Part shown: positions 14,517-21,789 of the stretch, in pieces
How positions within the stretch are numbered: the stretch's first letter is position 1
How the letters are laid out: every line of letters begins with the position of its first letter
Source: a bacterium UBP4_UBA6127
GTDB lineage: Bacteria > UBP4 > UBA4092
Direction: 5' to 3'
Assembly (NCBI GenBank): GCA_002428325.1
Contig: DIVR01000015.1
Location: 56,527 to 81,882 of the forward strand
Length of the DNA: 25,356 bases
Notes under the pieces: model-generated
Databases searched by the model: none
What the model was told of the DNA's origin: nothing
What the model saw: the letters and a program-made list of their open reading frames with translations, nothing else
Program-made: the position numbers and the translations under genes

Positions 14517-16379
14517 CTAACTCTCTTTATCCTCAAAAGAATGATCCAATTCTTCCACAGGTAATCGGATTATAAAACGGCTGCCGATTCCTTCAAGGCT
14601 TTCAGCCCGGATAGTACCTTTATGTTCACTGATTATTTTTTCTACAATAGATAAACCTAACCCGGTTCCCTTCTTTTTAGTTGAATAGTAGGGAATAAAC
14701 AGTTTTTTCAGGTTCTCCTCTGAGATACCAATCCCAGTATCCATAAACTCTAAAATAACAAACCCTCTTTCGTTCACATGCTCTAACTGTAATCTGACAG
14801 TCAGATCCCCGCCCTCAGGCATGGCATCCATGGCATTTTTAATCAGGTTCGAAAAGGCTCGGCGAAGTTGTTCGGTATCGGCATAAACCTGGGGTATCTC
14901 ATTTTCATAAATCAGTTTAATCCGGACATTTTCTCTCAAGTTTTCATAGAGAGAAACCGTACTCTCCATTAATTCAACTAAATCCATCCACTCTTTTCTC
15001 AATCGGGGAAGGCGGGCAAAGGCAGAAAACTCATCCACGATCCGTTGGAGGTTACGTACTTCTTCCAAAATAGTCTGAGTCGATTCATTAAATATCTCAT
15101 CCAAATTATCATCTTTATCCCGGTAAGACCTTTGCAGGTTTTCTATCGACAGGGCAATGGGTGTCAAAGGATTTTTGATTTCATGGGCAATACGCCTGGC
15201 CACTTCCTGCCACTCGGCCATACGGATAGCGGTAATCAGTTTCTTCTGGTTTTCCTGAAGTTCATGGGTCATGTAATTGAAGGCATTGATCAACATGGCA
15301 ATTTCATCTTTCCCGGTCTGAGGGATTTGATGGTCAAAATCCCCTCCGGCGATTGCCACCGCTCCTTCAACCAAAGATTCGATAGGCCGGGTTATTCTCA
15401 AGGCGATTAAGTATGAAATCAATATAGCCAACAGGATAGCAATCACAGAAAGCCCGATAAAAGCTTTGCGTAATTCAGAGAAAGTTTGATCAATCACCTG
15501 GTTAGAGACCATAACAATCAGGGTTCCCAGTATCTTCCCTTGATAAATCAGCGGTTTATTCCCCACCCTATAATCAATTCCTCCAACCCGAATGGTATCA
15601 AATCTTGATTCCCTCAAGGTCAGTACTTTTTTGGCATAAGCAGGATCCAGTTTCAATGCGGTATCATCAAAATCAGACATTCCGGGAAGAGAGCTTATGG
15701 CCGCCCCATCAGGACGAATCAAGATAACATGGGCTGAACTGAGCTGCCTGAACCGTTCCAGAAATCTCCTGTTAATAAAATAGCCGCCTGTCATGGAGCC
15801 TATTATTTCACCCCGTTGTTCAATCGGAACAGAAACTTTGATGGCCAGATTACTTCCGGATAAAAGCGGCTCTACAACAAGGGAGCTTTGCATCTTTCCC
15901 CTTAAAGAAGACCGGACTAAAGGGTCCTCATTTACCATCTGGCCTACCCGGCCGGGTTCATGCCCGGAAGCCAGTATAACTCCCTGCTTATCGGTGATTT
16001 CAAGAAGATCCAGACCGGTTGATTCTTTTAAATCATTCAGCTGAAGAGCTAATCCGGCATAATCGATTTGCTCTCCCTCATATCGAACCAGCATTTTCCT
16101 TTTTAATTCCACAATCTTAGCGGTCTGAACCAGTTTTTGGAGAGCATCTTTTTCTTCAAGGGTAACTTCCATGGAAATGGCCCGGATAGCGCTGGATACC
16201 CGTTCTTCACTCATCTTATCGAATTGAACCATCACAATTCTTAAAGAGAAATACATGACCGTCGCCAGGGATATAACCACCAGGAAGACCAGGGAAGAGA
16301 CCAGCTTGGTCCGAATACCCATCTTGATTGGGAATGAAAAAGGATTTTCAAGTTTTTTAAAAAAGTTTGGATATGGCAT
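14517..16379 (-). CDS. NtrY-like membrane histidine kinase (orphan)
   Basis: This 620-residue kinase has a first membrane helix at about 26-46, an extracytoplasmic sensor of about 250 residues that looks Cache-like (TDKQGVILASGHEPGRVGQ, then IGSMTGGYFINRRF), and a second helix at about 306-326. A HAMP domain (about 327-380) leads to the dimerisation helix VARRIAHEIKNPLTPI with H399, the NtrY/NtrB-type H-box. The ATPase has NLIKNAMDAMPEGG, DTGIGI and GTGLGLSI. Kinases of this type usually pair with an NtrX/NtrC-like sigma54 activator, but none is encoded here. No clear Shine-Dalgarno precedes the ATG. The 84-bp upstream gap carries a 7-bp inverted repeat (16403-16423) and an AT-rich dyad (16431-16445) that is nearly identical to one upstream of the CheY-like gene at 19780. 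It converges on the ligase/TPR gene across 26 bp. Confidence 0.93.
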   Translation of the reverse strand: MPYPNFFKKLENPFSFPIKMGIRTKLVSSLVFLVVISLATVMYFSLRIVMVQFDKMSEERVSSAIRAISMEVTLEEKDALQKLVQTAKIVELKRKMLVRYEGEQIDYAGLALQLNDLKESTGLDLLEITDKQGVILASGHEPGRVGQMVNEDPLVRSSLRGKMQSSLVVEPLLSGSNLAIKVSVPIEQRGEIIGSMTGGYFINRRFLERFRQLSSAHVILIRPDGAAISSLPGMSDFDDTALKLDPAYAKKVLTLRESRFDTIRVGGIDYRVGNKPLIYQGKILGTLIVMVSNQVIDQTFSELRKAFIGLSVIAILLAILISYLIALRITRPIESLVEGAVAIAGGDFDHQIPQTGKDEIAMLINAFNYMTHELQENQKKLITAIRMAEWQEVARRIAHEIKNPLTPIALSIENLQRSYRDKDDNLDEIFNESTQTILEEVRNLQRIVDEFSAFARLPRLRKEWMDLVELMESTVSLYENLRENVRIKLIYENEIPQVYADTEQLRRAFSNLIKNAMDAMPEGGDLTVRLQLEHVNERGFVILEFMDTGIGISEENLKKLFIPYYSTKKKGTGLGLSIVEKIISEHKGTIRAESLEGIGSRFIIRLPVEELDHSFEDKES

Positions 16380-16402
16380 ATGTCAGGAATAAAAGCTCAT
16401 GA

Positions 16403-16423
16403 ATTATCCGTTATCAGGATAAT
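16403..16423. repeat. 7-bp inverted repeat in the leader of the NtrY-like kinase
   Basis: ATTATCC (16403-16409) and GGATAAT (16417-16423) flank a 7-base spacer, 24 bases upstream of the kinase ATG. The arrangement suits a dimeric regulator, or a weak RNA hairpin. No regulator can be named. Confidence 0.45.
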
Positions 16424-16430
16424 ATACAAC

Positions 16431-16445
16431 TTATACAGTATATAA
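16431..16445. promoter_or_regulatory. AT-rich dyad upstream of the NtrY-like kinase
   Basis: TTATACAGTATATAA is a 15-bp dyad with one mismatched pair. With three more bases it matches 16 of 18 positions of the site at 19856-19873, upstream of another minus-strand signalling gene. It could be a shared operator or a shared -10 region (TATACT on the minus strand). Confidence 0.35.
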
Positions 16446-16463
16446 CTGATAGACCCAAATAAT

Positions 16464-16826
16464 CTATGGCTTGGGACTATGCTCAACATATTCTATTATT
16501 AATCCATCCGGGTGTTGAACCCTCATATTCCACCCGGTGGGTACTTTCCTGGGGGGTTCTAAGATTTTGACCGGCTGAGATTCCAGATAATCCATAAACT
16601 CCTGGATAGAATCTACCAGAAAGGTCAATGAAGTATCTCTTATCGGCAATAAGGCTTTTTCAGAACCTGCCAAAATCAAGAGTGAACCTACTTGAGCCAA
16701 ATCCAGATGTCTTTCCTCATAATGAAACTGATTTCCAGCCTTCTCTCCCAGAAGTGTTTCATAGAATGGAAGTGTTTTATCCATCGAATCAGTATAAACT
16801 CTATGAAGTATTTTTAGGATTTTCAT
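16464..16826 (-). CDS. VOC-fold protein (glyoxalase/bleomycin-resistance superfamily)
   Basis: This 120-residue cytosolic protein has the paired beta-alpha-beta-beta-beta modules of the vicinal oxygen chelate fold: KILHRVYTDSMDKTLPFYETLLG opens the first half, LTFLVDSIQEFMDYL the second, and the closing strand is HPDGLIIEYVE. H8 and E112 stand where metal ligands often lie in this fold. The substrate cannot be predicted, as the superfamily covers glyoxalase I, dioxygenases, epimerases and drug-binding proteins. GAGGAGG lies 10 bases before the ATG. A strong terminator of the upstream protease gene ends about 10 bases before that Shine-Dalgarno, leaving almost no room for a separate promoter. 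The gene is followed by the NtrY-like kinase in the same direction. Confidence 0.85.
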   Translation of the reverse strand: MKILKILHRVYTDSMDKTLPFYETLLGEKAGNQFHYEERHLDLAQVGSLLILAGSEKALLPIRDTSLTFLVDSIQEFMDYLESQPVKILEPPRKVPTGWNMRVQHPDGLIIEYVEHSPKP

Positions 16827-16852
16827 AAGGGTGCAACCTCCTCAGGTCCAAA

Positions 16853-16888
16853 TAAAAAAACCGCCGATGATGATTACCACCGGCGGTT
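16853..16888 (-). terminator. Intrinsic terminator after the DegP/HtrA gene
   Basis: On the minus strand AACCGCCG and CGGCGGTT form an 8-bp GC-rich stem around a 14-base loop, followed directly by TTTTTTTATTT. It lies 31 bases after the protease stop codon and just before the ribosome-binding site of the VOC gene. Confidence 0.9.
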
Positions 16889-16918
16889 ATGACTCAAAAC
16901 AAATCCATTGGGATTTAT

Positions 16919-18379
16919 TTAATTCGCTTTATTTCCCGGGACAGTAAAAAGGATGATCTTATATCCTCCATTAGCCATCCTGGCCCGCATCAGAATCTTA
17001 TCTTTTTCTTTTTTATCTTTCACAATCTCATTGAAATTCTGGACACTGGTTACAGGTTTTTTATCGACTTCAAGGAGGATATCACTTTTCCTGAGACCCA
17101 TTTGGAAAGCATCCGAATCAGGGTCCACATCCACTACCAGCAATCCGCCATTGCCAAATTCAATATTTTTTTCTTTGGCCAGGGCTTCCGTGAAGTTCTG
17201 CAAGGTTACTCCCCATTTTTTAATAGTATCTTTGGTTACGATCTCGGCTTCATCGGTTCGTTCAGCAATGGTAACCTGAAGATTAATGGTTTTTCCATCC
17301 CGGATAATCGACACGGGAATCTTGGCGCCTATTTTAGAGAGAGCGACGATATTTTGCAATTCCCGGGCTGATTCCACTGGCTTTCCATTGAAGGAAACAA
17401 TAACATCATATTCCTTCACGCCTGCCTTATCGGCCGGACTCTTTTCAATCACTTTAGATACCAGGATTCCCTTGTTCCCAGGGATGTTGAATTCTTTTGC
17501 TTTATCTTCAGAAAGCTCATCCATGAAAATCCCCAGGTAACCTCGAACCCATTTACCGGATTCAATCAGGTCTCCCATAACTTTTCGAACCAGGTTTACC
17601 GGAATGGCAAAACCTAATCCGGCAGACTGGGCAACCCCCTGAGTAGCAATGGCTTTATTGATGCCAATGACTTGCCCCTGAAGATTCACCAAGGGACCGC
17701 CACTGTTTCCGGGATTCATAGCAGCGTCTGTTTGAATTAGATTTTCATACTGATTTAAACCCAGTTCTCGCCCCATTCCACTAATAATTCCCTGGGAAAC
17801 GGAACCGGAAAAAGAAAAGGGTGAACCAAAGGCAAAAGCAATCTGTCCTACTTCCAGTAAATCAGAATCGCCTAATTCGGCTGCGGGATATTTATCCCCA
17901 TCAATCTTGATGACAGCCAAATCGGTATTTTCATCCGTACCGATAACTTTGGCTTCTTTGCTACGGCCATCCGAAAGGGTTACCGTAATTTTATCGACAT
18001 TGGAAACCACATGGTTGTTAGTAAGAATATACCCATCGCTTCGCACAATCACACCGGAGCCTCGAGTCTGTAATTCCTCACGCTGAGGCTGCTGAGGCAT
18101 GAACCGGCGGAAGAACTGTTTAAACATGGGGTCGTTAAACATTTCCTCATCATAAGGCATATTGGGTTGGACATTCCGGGTAACGGTCTTTTTAGCGCTG
18201 ATATCCACAACCGAAGGTTTCACTGTTTTGACTACATTTACAAAAGTATTTTCCAATTCAATGGCAGGGGCTGAAGGCTTATTAGGCTGAGCCAGCGCCA
18301 TATTCAAAGGAAGCAGTAAAGAGAATACAATTAAACCGCAGAAAACAACGGTTTTAATAGAACTGTTTTGACGTACCAT
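16919..18379 (-). CDS. degP: Do-family periplasmic serine protease/chaperone (DegP/HtrA)
   Basis: This protein degrades or refolds damaged envelope proteins. A signal peptide ends at ALA near residue 30. The trypsin-like domain (about 90-260) has the complete triad: H123 in LTNNHVV, D153 in ENTDLAVIK and S226 in NPGNSGGPL. Two PDZ domains follow at about 280-370 and 385-480, so the overall architecture is DegP/DegQ-like. A longer frame from 18421 has no ribosome-binding site. The ATG at 18379 has AGGAGG four bases upstream and gives a normal signal peptide, so I use it (486 residues). The gene follows htpX by 79 bases in the same direction, forming an envelope protein quality-control pair, and ends at a strong terminator. 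DegP, DegQ and MucD cannot be told apart from this sequence. Confidence 0.95.
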   Translation of the reverse strand: MVRQNSSIKTVVFCGLIVFSLLLPLNMALAQPNKPSAPAIELENTFVNVVKTVKPSVVDISAKKTVTRNVQPNMPYDEEMFNDPMFKQFFRRFMPQQPQREELQTRGSGVIVRSDGYILTNNHVVSNVDKITVTLSDGRSKEAKVIGTDENTDLAVIKIDGDKYPAAELGDSDLLEVGQIAFAFGSPFSFSGSVSQGIISGMGRELGLNQYENLIQTDAAMNPGNSGGPLVNLQGQVIGINKAIATQGVAQSAGLGFAIPVNLVRKVMGDLIESGKWVRGYLGIFMDELSEDKAKEFNIPGNKGILVSKVIEKSPADKAGVKEYDVIVSFNGKPVESARELQNIVALSKIGAKIPVSIIRDGKTINLQVTIAERTDEAEIVTKDTIKKWGVTLQNFTEALAKEKNIEFGNGGLLVVDVDPDSDAFQMGLRKSDILLEVDKKPVTSVQNFNEIVKDKKEKDKILMRARMANGGYKIILFTVPGNKAN

Positions 18380-18458
18380 AATTCCTCCTGAATAATTTAC
18401 GGTGGTTTTGAAACTAATCATTCCCGAAAGTGTTTAAGTCCGAAAACAGATTTCAGTT

Positions 18459-19295
18459 TTACATCTCTCGCAAACGGCGAATCCGCTCTTGAATGGGGGG
18501 ATGGGTCGAAAAGAGATTATATATGGAACGACCTCTTAACGGATTGACAATAAACAAAGGAGCCGTAGCCGGAACAGCATTCATCGGCGCATGGTCAGCA
18601 GCTCGTTCCAGTTTTTCCAAAGCGGAAGCCAACCCAAACGAATTTCCGGCAAACTGAGCGCCTGCCTTATCGGCGGCATATTCCCGGGAACGGGAAATTG
18701 CCATCTGGATAACCATAGCGGCAATCGGCGCTAATATGGCCGTAGCCAGAAGTCCGATGATATTATTCCCCCGATCACTGTCTCTGCCTCCAAACCCGCC
18801 GAAAATAGCTGCCCATTTTGCCATAGTTGCCAGATAAGTGATGACACCGGCAGCAACGGATGCAATGGTTTGAATCAACATATCCCGATTACGGATATGG
18901 GCCAACTCATGGGCCAAAACCCCTTTCATTTCTTCATAACTCAGCAGTTGGCTGATACCTGAAGTTACCGCTACCACCGCATGGCTGGGATTTCTCCCTG
19001 TGGCAAAAGCATTCGGGGTCCACTCATCAATCAGATAGACTCTCGGCATCGGTAAATTAGCCTGACGAGTCAGGTCATCTAATGCCCGATAGACCTCCGG
19101 GGCCGCTTCCCGGGTTAAGGGTTGTGCTTTATACATGGCTAATACTACTTTATCGGAAAACCAGTACATCCCGACATTCATAACCAAAGCAAATATCAGG
19201 GCAATGGTCATTCCCCCAGGCCCGAAAGATCGCCCGACCAATAACATCAGCAGGGTCAGGGCTATCATCAATAAACCAGTTTTAAAGTAATTCAT
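18459..19295 (-). CDS. htpX: Membrane zinc metalloprotease HtpX
   Basis: HtpX is an M48 inner-membrane protease that clears misfolded membrane proteins. This 278-residue protein has two N-terminal membrane helices (about 5-22 and 28-48), the site H129-E130-L-A-H133 in VLAHELAHI, a further hydrophobic region (about 145-195) and the third zinc ligand E205 in SREYAAD. The closing STHPPIQERIRRL is typical. A longer frame from a GTG at 19340 adds 15 residues but has no ribosome-binding site. The ATG at 19295 gives the normal family N-terminus MNYFKTGLL and has AGGAGG 13 bases upstream, a long but acceptable spacing. It lies 104 bases after the CheY-like gene and 79 before degP. A weak promoter-like pair (ATTCAA 19372-19377 and TTTCTA 19349-19354 on the plus strand) is present upstream. 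Confidence 0.95.
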   Translation of the reverse strand: MNYFKTGLLMIALTLLMLLVGRSFGPGGMTIALIFALVMNVGMYWFSDKVVLAMYKAQPLTREAAPEVYRALDDLTRQANLPMPRVYLIDEWTPNAFATGRNPSHAVVAVTSGISQLLSYEEMKGVLAHELAHIRNRDMLIQTIASVAAGVITYLATMAKWAAIFGGFGGRDSDRGNNIIGLLATAILAPIAAMVIQMAISRSREYAADKAGAQFAGNSFGLASALEKLERAADHAPMNAVPATAPLFIVNPLRGRSIYNLFSTHPPIQERIRRLREM

Positions 19296-19399
19296 CTGTC
19301 CGCAAAGACCTCCTAAAGTCGTTCGCATCCTCAAACCCACCGTATTATTTTCTATATAATTACTCTGGGAGATTCAAGGGTGGTTTACAAATAACTCTT

Positions 19400-19780
19400 T
19401 TAAAAATGAATCAATATATGTTGAACTGTCTGACGAAGGATTTTTAACTCAACCGGTTTATACAGAAGCGTCAGGGCTCCAGCGTCCATGGCATCCTCAA
19501 AAAGGTCCTGACCGCTGGCACCTGTTAACATAACGACTGGAAGCCTCCAGTTGATGGCTTTGATTTCCTTCAGGACATCAAATCCATTCATTCCTGGCAG
19601 CTCAAAATCAAGAAAAACCAAATCCAGAGGTTTCTCTCTGACAATCCGGGTGGCGACAATTCCATCTTCTGCGCTCAAGGCATTAAACCCATCATGCATC
19701 AGGACATCAATCAGGGATAATCGGGTAGATTCATCATCATCTACCACCAGGATATTTCGCGCTAATATGACCCGGTTCAT
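19400..19780 (-). CDS. CheY-like single-domain response regulator
   Basis: A lone receiver domain of 126 residues: acidic cluster D14-D16 in LVVDDDEST, phospho-acceptor D58 in LVFLDFELPGMNGF, T86 in VMLTGASG and K108 in LLYKPV. It ends right after the last helix and has no output domain. The sequence looks like a free-standing receiver or the front of a PleD/RpfG-type protein without its tail. The kinase cannot be assigned: the NtrY-like kinase 3 kb away in the same direction is one candidate, and the two genes share an AT-rich upstream dyad. The ribosome-binding site TAGGT is 8 bases before the ATG. It precedes htpX by 104 bases and could be read together with it. Confidence 0.9.
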   Translation of the reverse strand: MNRVILARNILVVDDDESTRLSLIDVLMHDGFNALSAEDGIVATRIVREKPLDLVFLDFELPGMNGFDVLKEIKAINWRLPVVMLTGASGQDLFEDAMDAGALTLLYKPVELKILRQTVQHILIHF

Positions 19781-19855
19781 CCTTCATACCTACTCTGACT
19801 CATTTTCATTTTGTCATCGTAAAAATAGCTTCCTATATTCGTTAAAATACTCTGT

Positions 19856-19870
19856 TTATATAGTATATAA
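19856..19870. promoter_or_regulatory. Perfect AT-rich dyad upstream of the CheY-like gene
   Basis: TTATATA and TATATAA pair perfectly around a central G. Adding CTG (19852-19854) and CAG (19871-19873) extends the arms to 10 bp with one bulged T. It sits 76 bases upstream of the ATG at 19780 and matches 16 of 18 bases with the site upstream of the NtrY-like kinase. Confidence 0.4.
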
Positions 19871-20099
19871 CAGCGAATTTCATACCAAATTTCCCTTTTA
19901 TCAAAAAACTCCAGGAAAACCATATTAGTATAATGGCGTAATAACTGATTATAAAGGAGTTATCTCTATTATCCTAATAACTTGTGAATAAGATTCAAGG
20001 AATAGATATCCTTAGGTGAGTTCCTTTTTGACATATATAAGTTAAGACCATGCCAATATGGCAAAACTAATAACAAGTATCATTAAGCATAAGGGAATT

Positions 20100-20130
20100 G
20101 TAACGGAGAGGGTCAGACCCACTCCGTTAC
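20100..20130. repeat. Long palindrome with GGGTCAGACCC core, REP-like
   Basis: Fifteen-base arms (20100-20114 and 20116-20130) are complementary except for one A-A pair: outer stem GTAACGGAG/CTCCGTTAC, inner GGG/CCC, with a TCAGA loop. It lies about 50 bases after the transglutaminase stop. There is no T-tract, so it is not a standard terminator. The GGGTCAGACCC core recalls dispersed extragenic palindromes, but only one copy is in this window. Confidence 0.6.
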
Positions 20131-20180
20131 TGAACCCAAAGAGTTCTGATAAAAGTCAAAAATGAAAATAGGAAAAGTTA

Positions 20181-21698
20181 TCATTTCCCTGGAGGGGTAA
20201 TCGTTTTCCCATTGGATTGGTATTCGAGAAGATGTAATTTAATTTTTTTCAGGGATTTTAGCAATTGGAGAGAGAAATCACCCAGTTCATCTTCCTGGGA
20301 TTTGGTTTCAGCCAATTTAATATGCAGGGCATTGAGCCTGGTTTCATTAAAAGTCGGATCCAGGGGAATCCACTCCCCGACCCAGACTTCTGTCCACATA
20401 TGATAATAGAATCCATCATCCACCGCTGCCAAACCGACCACAGCCTTGGCAGGAATCCCCAATGAACGCGCCAGGGCAGCCATTAAGACACTATGTTCTG
20501 TACAATCTCCCTTGCGGGAATCAAGAGTCTGGCGGGCGCTGGCAAACCCGGTATCAAATCCCTTATTGGTTATCGCTTCATGAACCCATTGATTCAACAG
20601 CTTGGCCGCCTTCCAGGCATTTTTTTCACTACCGGCAACACTCCGGGCAGTCGATACAATAGAGGGATCATTAGCCTCGATAAAAGGAGATGCTCCGGTA
20701 AAAATCGAGTAATCCCGAGAGGTTAATTTCACAGGCCAGGTCAAAGAGGATTTTATCTGTTCCATGGGAGAATTAATAACCAGTATCCCGGTCATGGCCT
20801 CAGGAGAGGTATCCCATTTCTGGTAAGTATCTGCAGGAATCATAGCTCCAACAGATTTTTCAGTCACCGTCACACTTAATTTTGAATACGTAACCTGACT
20901 GGACTCCTCAATATTCACATTCAGGGGAATCCTGGAAATATCCGCTACTTCAACCCGGGTTCCAAAGGATTTGGCATCGGTTTCATGAGTCTTCTCCATG
21001 GACATTCCAAAGGTTCCCAGAGTGGCTTTAATCACAGTCCCATCGGATGTTACGAAATACTCGGCTGACAGCTCATCAGCTCCCTGATAATTAAGTTTTA
21101 CCTGGGTAGCTTCATACCAGATCCCCCCCAATCCCATTTTCTGGGATTTACCCACTTTAGCTGTAACATCAAACCTTTTTCCCAATTCAGCAGAATACAC
21201 AGAGAATCGGTACTCTTTACCCGCTGGCAACTTATCCTGGATCAATGACTCCAGGACAGAGGCATCAAATTGCAGTGCTGGATCCCAATCCTGCTTCGAA
21301 AGGGTCGTAGCATCTCCAATGACCGTCTCAACTACCATTTGCCCATCTTTCCGATACACAGAGACAGTTCGTTCTGACCCCAGCATATTCTCTTCATATC
21401 GGGAATAGAGGGGTTTATTATTCTTGTCCAGATAAACCAGGCTTTTCTGGTGAACCTCAAAATTGATACCGAACCGGCTAAGTTTGGTAACCATCTCGGA
21501 TTCCAGCCGCAAAGAAGGCTGTCCGTTTAGATCACCCGGCCCCCGGGTCTCATGATAATAGGCAATTTTCTCCCCATTCAGGAAGACATTCATCCAATTG
21601 TCCGAAGATTGCGAAAAAGCCAGGATGGTTAATAAAAATACTAAGGAGGAGAGAACCCATTGAAAAAACATTCGGCTGATTCTTGAAGAAATCCGCAT
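20181..21698 (-). CDS. Exported transglutaminase-like (papain-fold) protein
   Basis: This 505-residue protein has a signal or anchor segment (about 9-30, WVLSSLVFLLTILAFS) and then about 320 residues of beta-rich sequence with no family I recognise. The C-terminal transglutaminase-core domain has the full triad: C399 in RKGDCTEHSVLMAAL, H433 in YYHMWTEVWV and D447 in WIPLDPTF. In bacteria this domain is usually a peptidase or amide-forming enzyme of the envelope rather than a true protein cross-linker. I take the ATG at 21698, with AAAGGGG six bases upstream, over a TTG at 21704. It follows the GH125-like gene by 91 bases in the same direction with a GC-rich hairpin in between, so the two may share a transcript although one product is exported and the other is not. 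Confidence 0.9.
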   Translation of the reverse strand: MRISSRISRMFFQWVLSSLVFLLTILAFSQSSDNWMNVFLNGEKIAYYHETRGPGDLNGQPSLRLESEMVTKLSRFGINFEVHQKSLVYLDKNNKPLYSRYEENMLGSERTVSVYRKDGQMVVETVIGDATTLSKQDWDPALQFDASVLESLIQDKLPAGKEYRFSVYSAELGKRFDVTAKVGKSQKMGLGGIWYEATQVKLNYQGADELSAEYFVTSDGTVIKATLGTFGMSMEKTHETDAKSFGTRVEVADISRIPLNVNIEESSQVTYSKLSVTVTEKSVGAMIPADTYQKWDTSPEAMTGILVINSPMEQIKSSLTWPVKLTSRDYSIFTGASPFIEANDPSIVSTARSVAGSEKNAWKAAKLLNQWVHEAITNKGFDTGFASARQTLDSRKGDCTEHSVLMAALARSLGIPAKAVVGLAAVDDGFYYHMWTEVWVGEWIPLDPTFNETRLNALHIKLAETKSQEDELGDFSLQLLKSLKKIKLHLLEYQSNGKTITPPGK

Positions 21699-21737
21699 CA
21701 GCAACCCCTTTCCAGTAAACCTGTTTTGATAAGGATA

Positions 21738-21758
21738 CCCGGGACAAAATGTCCCGGG
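21738..21758. repeat. Perfect 9-bp GC-rich hairpin between the GH125-like and transglutaminase genes
   Basis: CCCGGGACA and TGTCCCGGG flank a 3-base loop. It lies 31 bases after the GH125-like stop and 39 before the transglutaminase ATG. No T-tract follows on the minus strand, so it more likely sets differential mRNA stability or is an operator than a full terminator. Confidence 0.65.
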
Positions 21759-21789
21759 CCATATAAAACTTGCTTATTAGAATATCAAC

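Larger units (their letters stand above)
19781..20180. other. 400-bp AT-rich gap between the CheY-like and transglutaminase genes
   Basis: Both neighbours are on the minus strand. The gap holds an AT-rich dyad (19856-19870), a long near-perfect palindrome (20100-20130), a TTGACA on the plus strand at 20028-20033 without a matching -10 box, and a TATAAT at 19929-19934 without a -35. I see no convincing ORF or tRNA. A small RNA cannot be excluded. Confidence 0.5.

Noticed and set aside
16889..17371. A 160-codon plus-strand open frame
   Set aside because: It lies opposite the degP PDZ region, is Phe/Ile-rich and has no motif.
18380..18421. N-terminal extension of the DegP protein to 18421
   Set aside because: There is no ribosome-binding site, and it would bury the signal peptide behind 14 extra residues; the ATG at 18379 has AGGAGG.
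19997..20029. AAGGAA...TTCCTT followed by T residues, terminator-like on the plus strand
   Set aside because: There is no plus-strand gene upstream for it to end, the loop is 18 bases and the stem is AT-rich.
20028..20033. Consensus TTGACA on the plus strand
   Set aside because: No -10 box at 15-19 bases and no plus-strand gene downstream.
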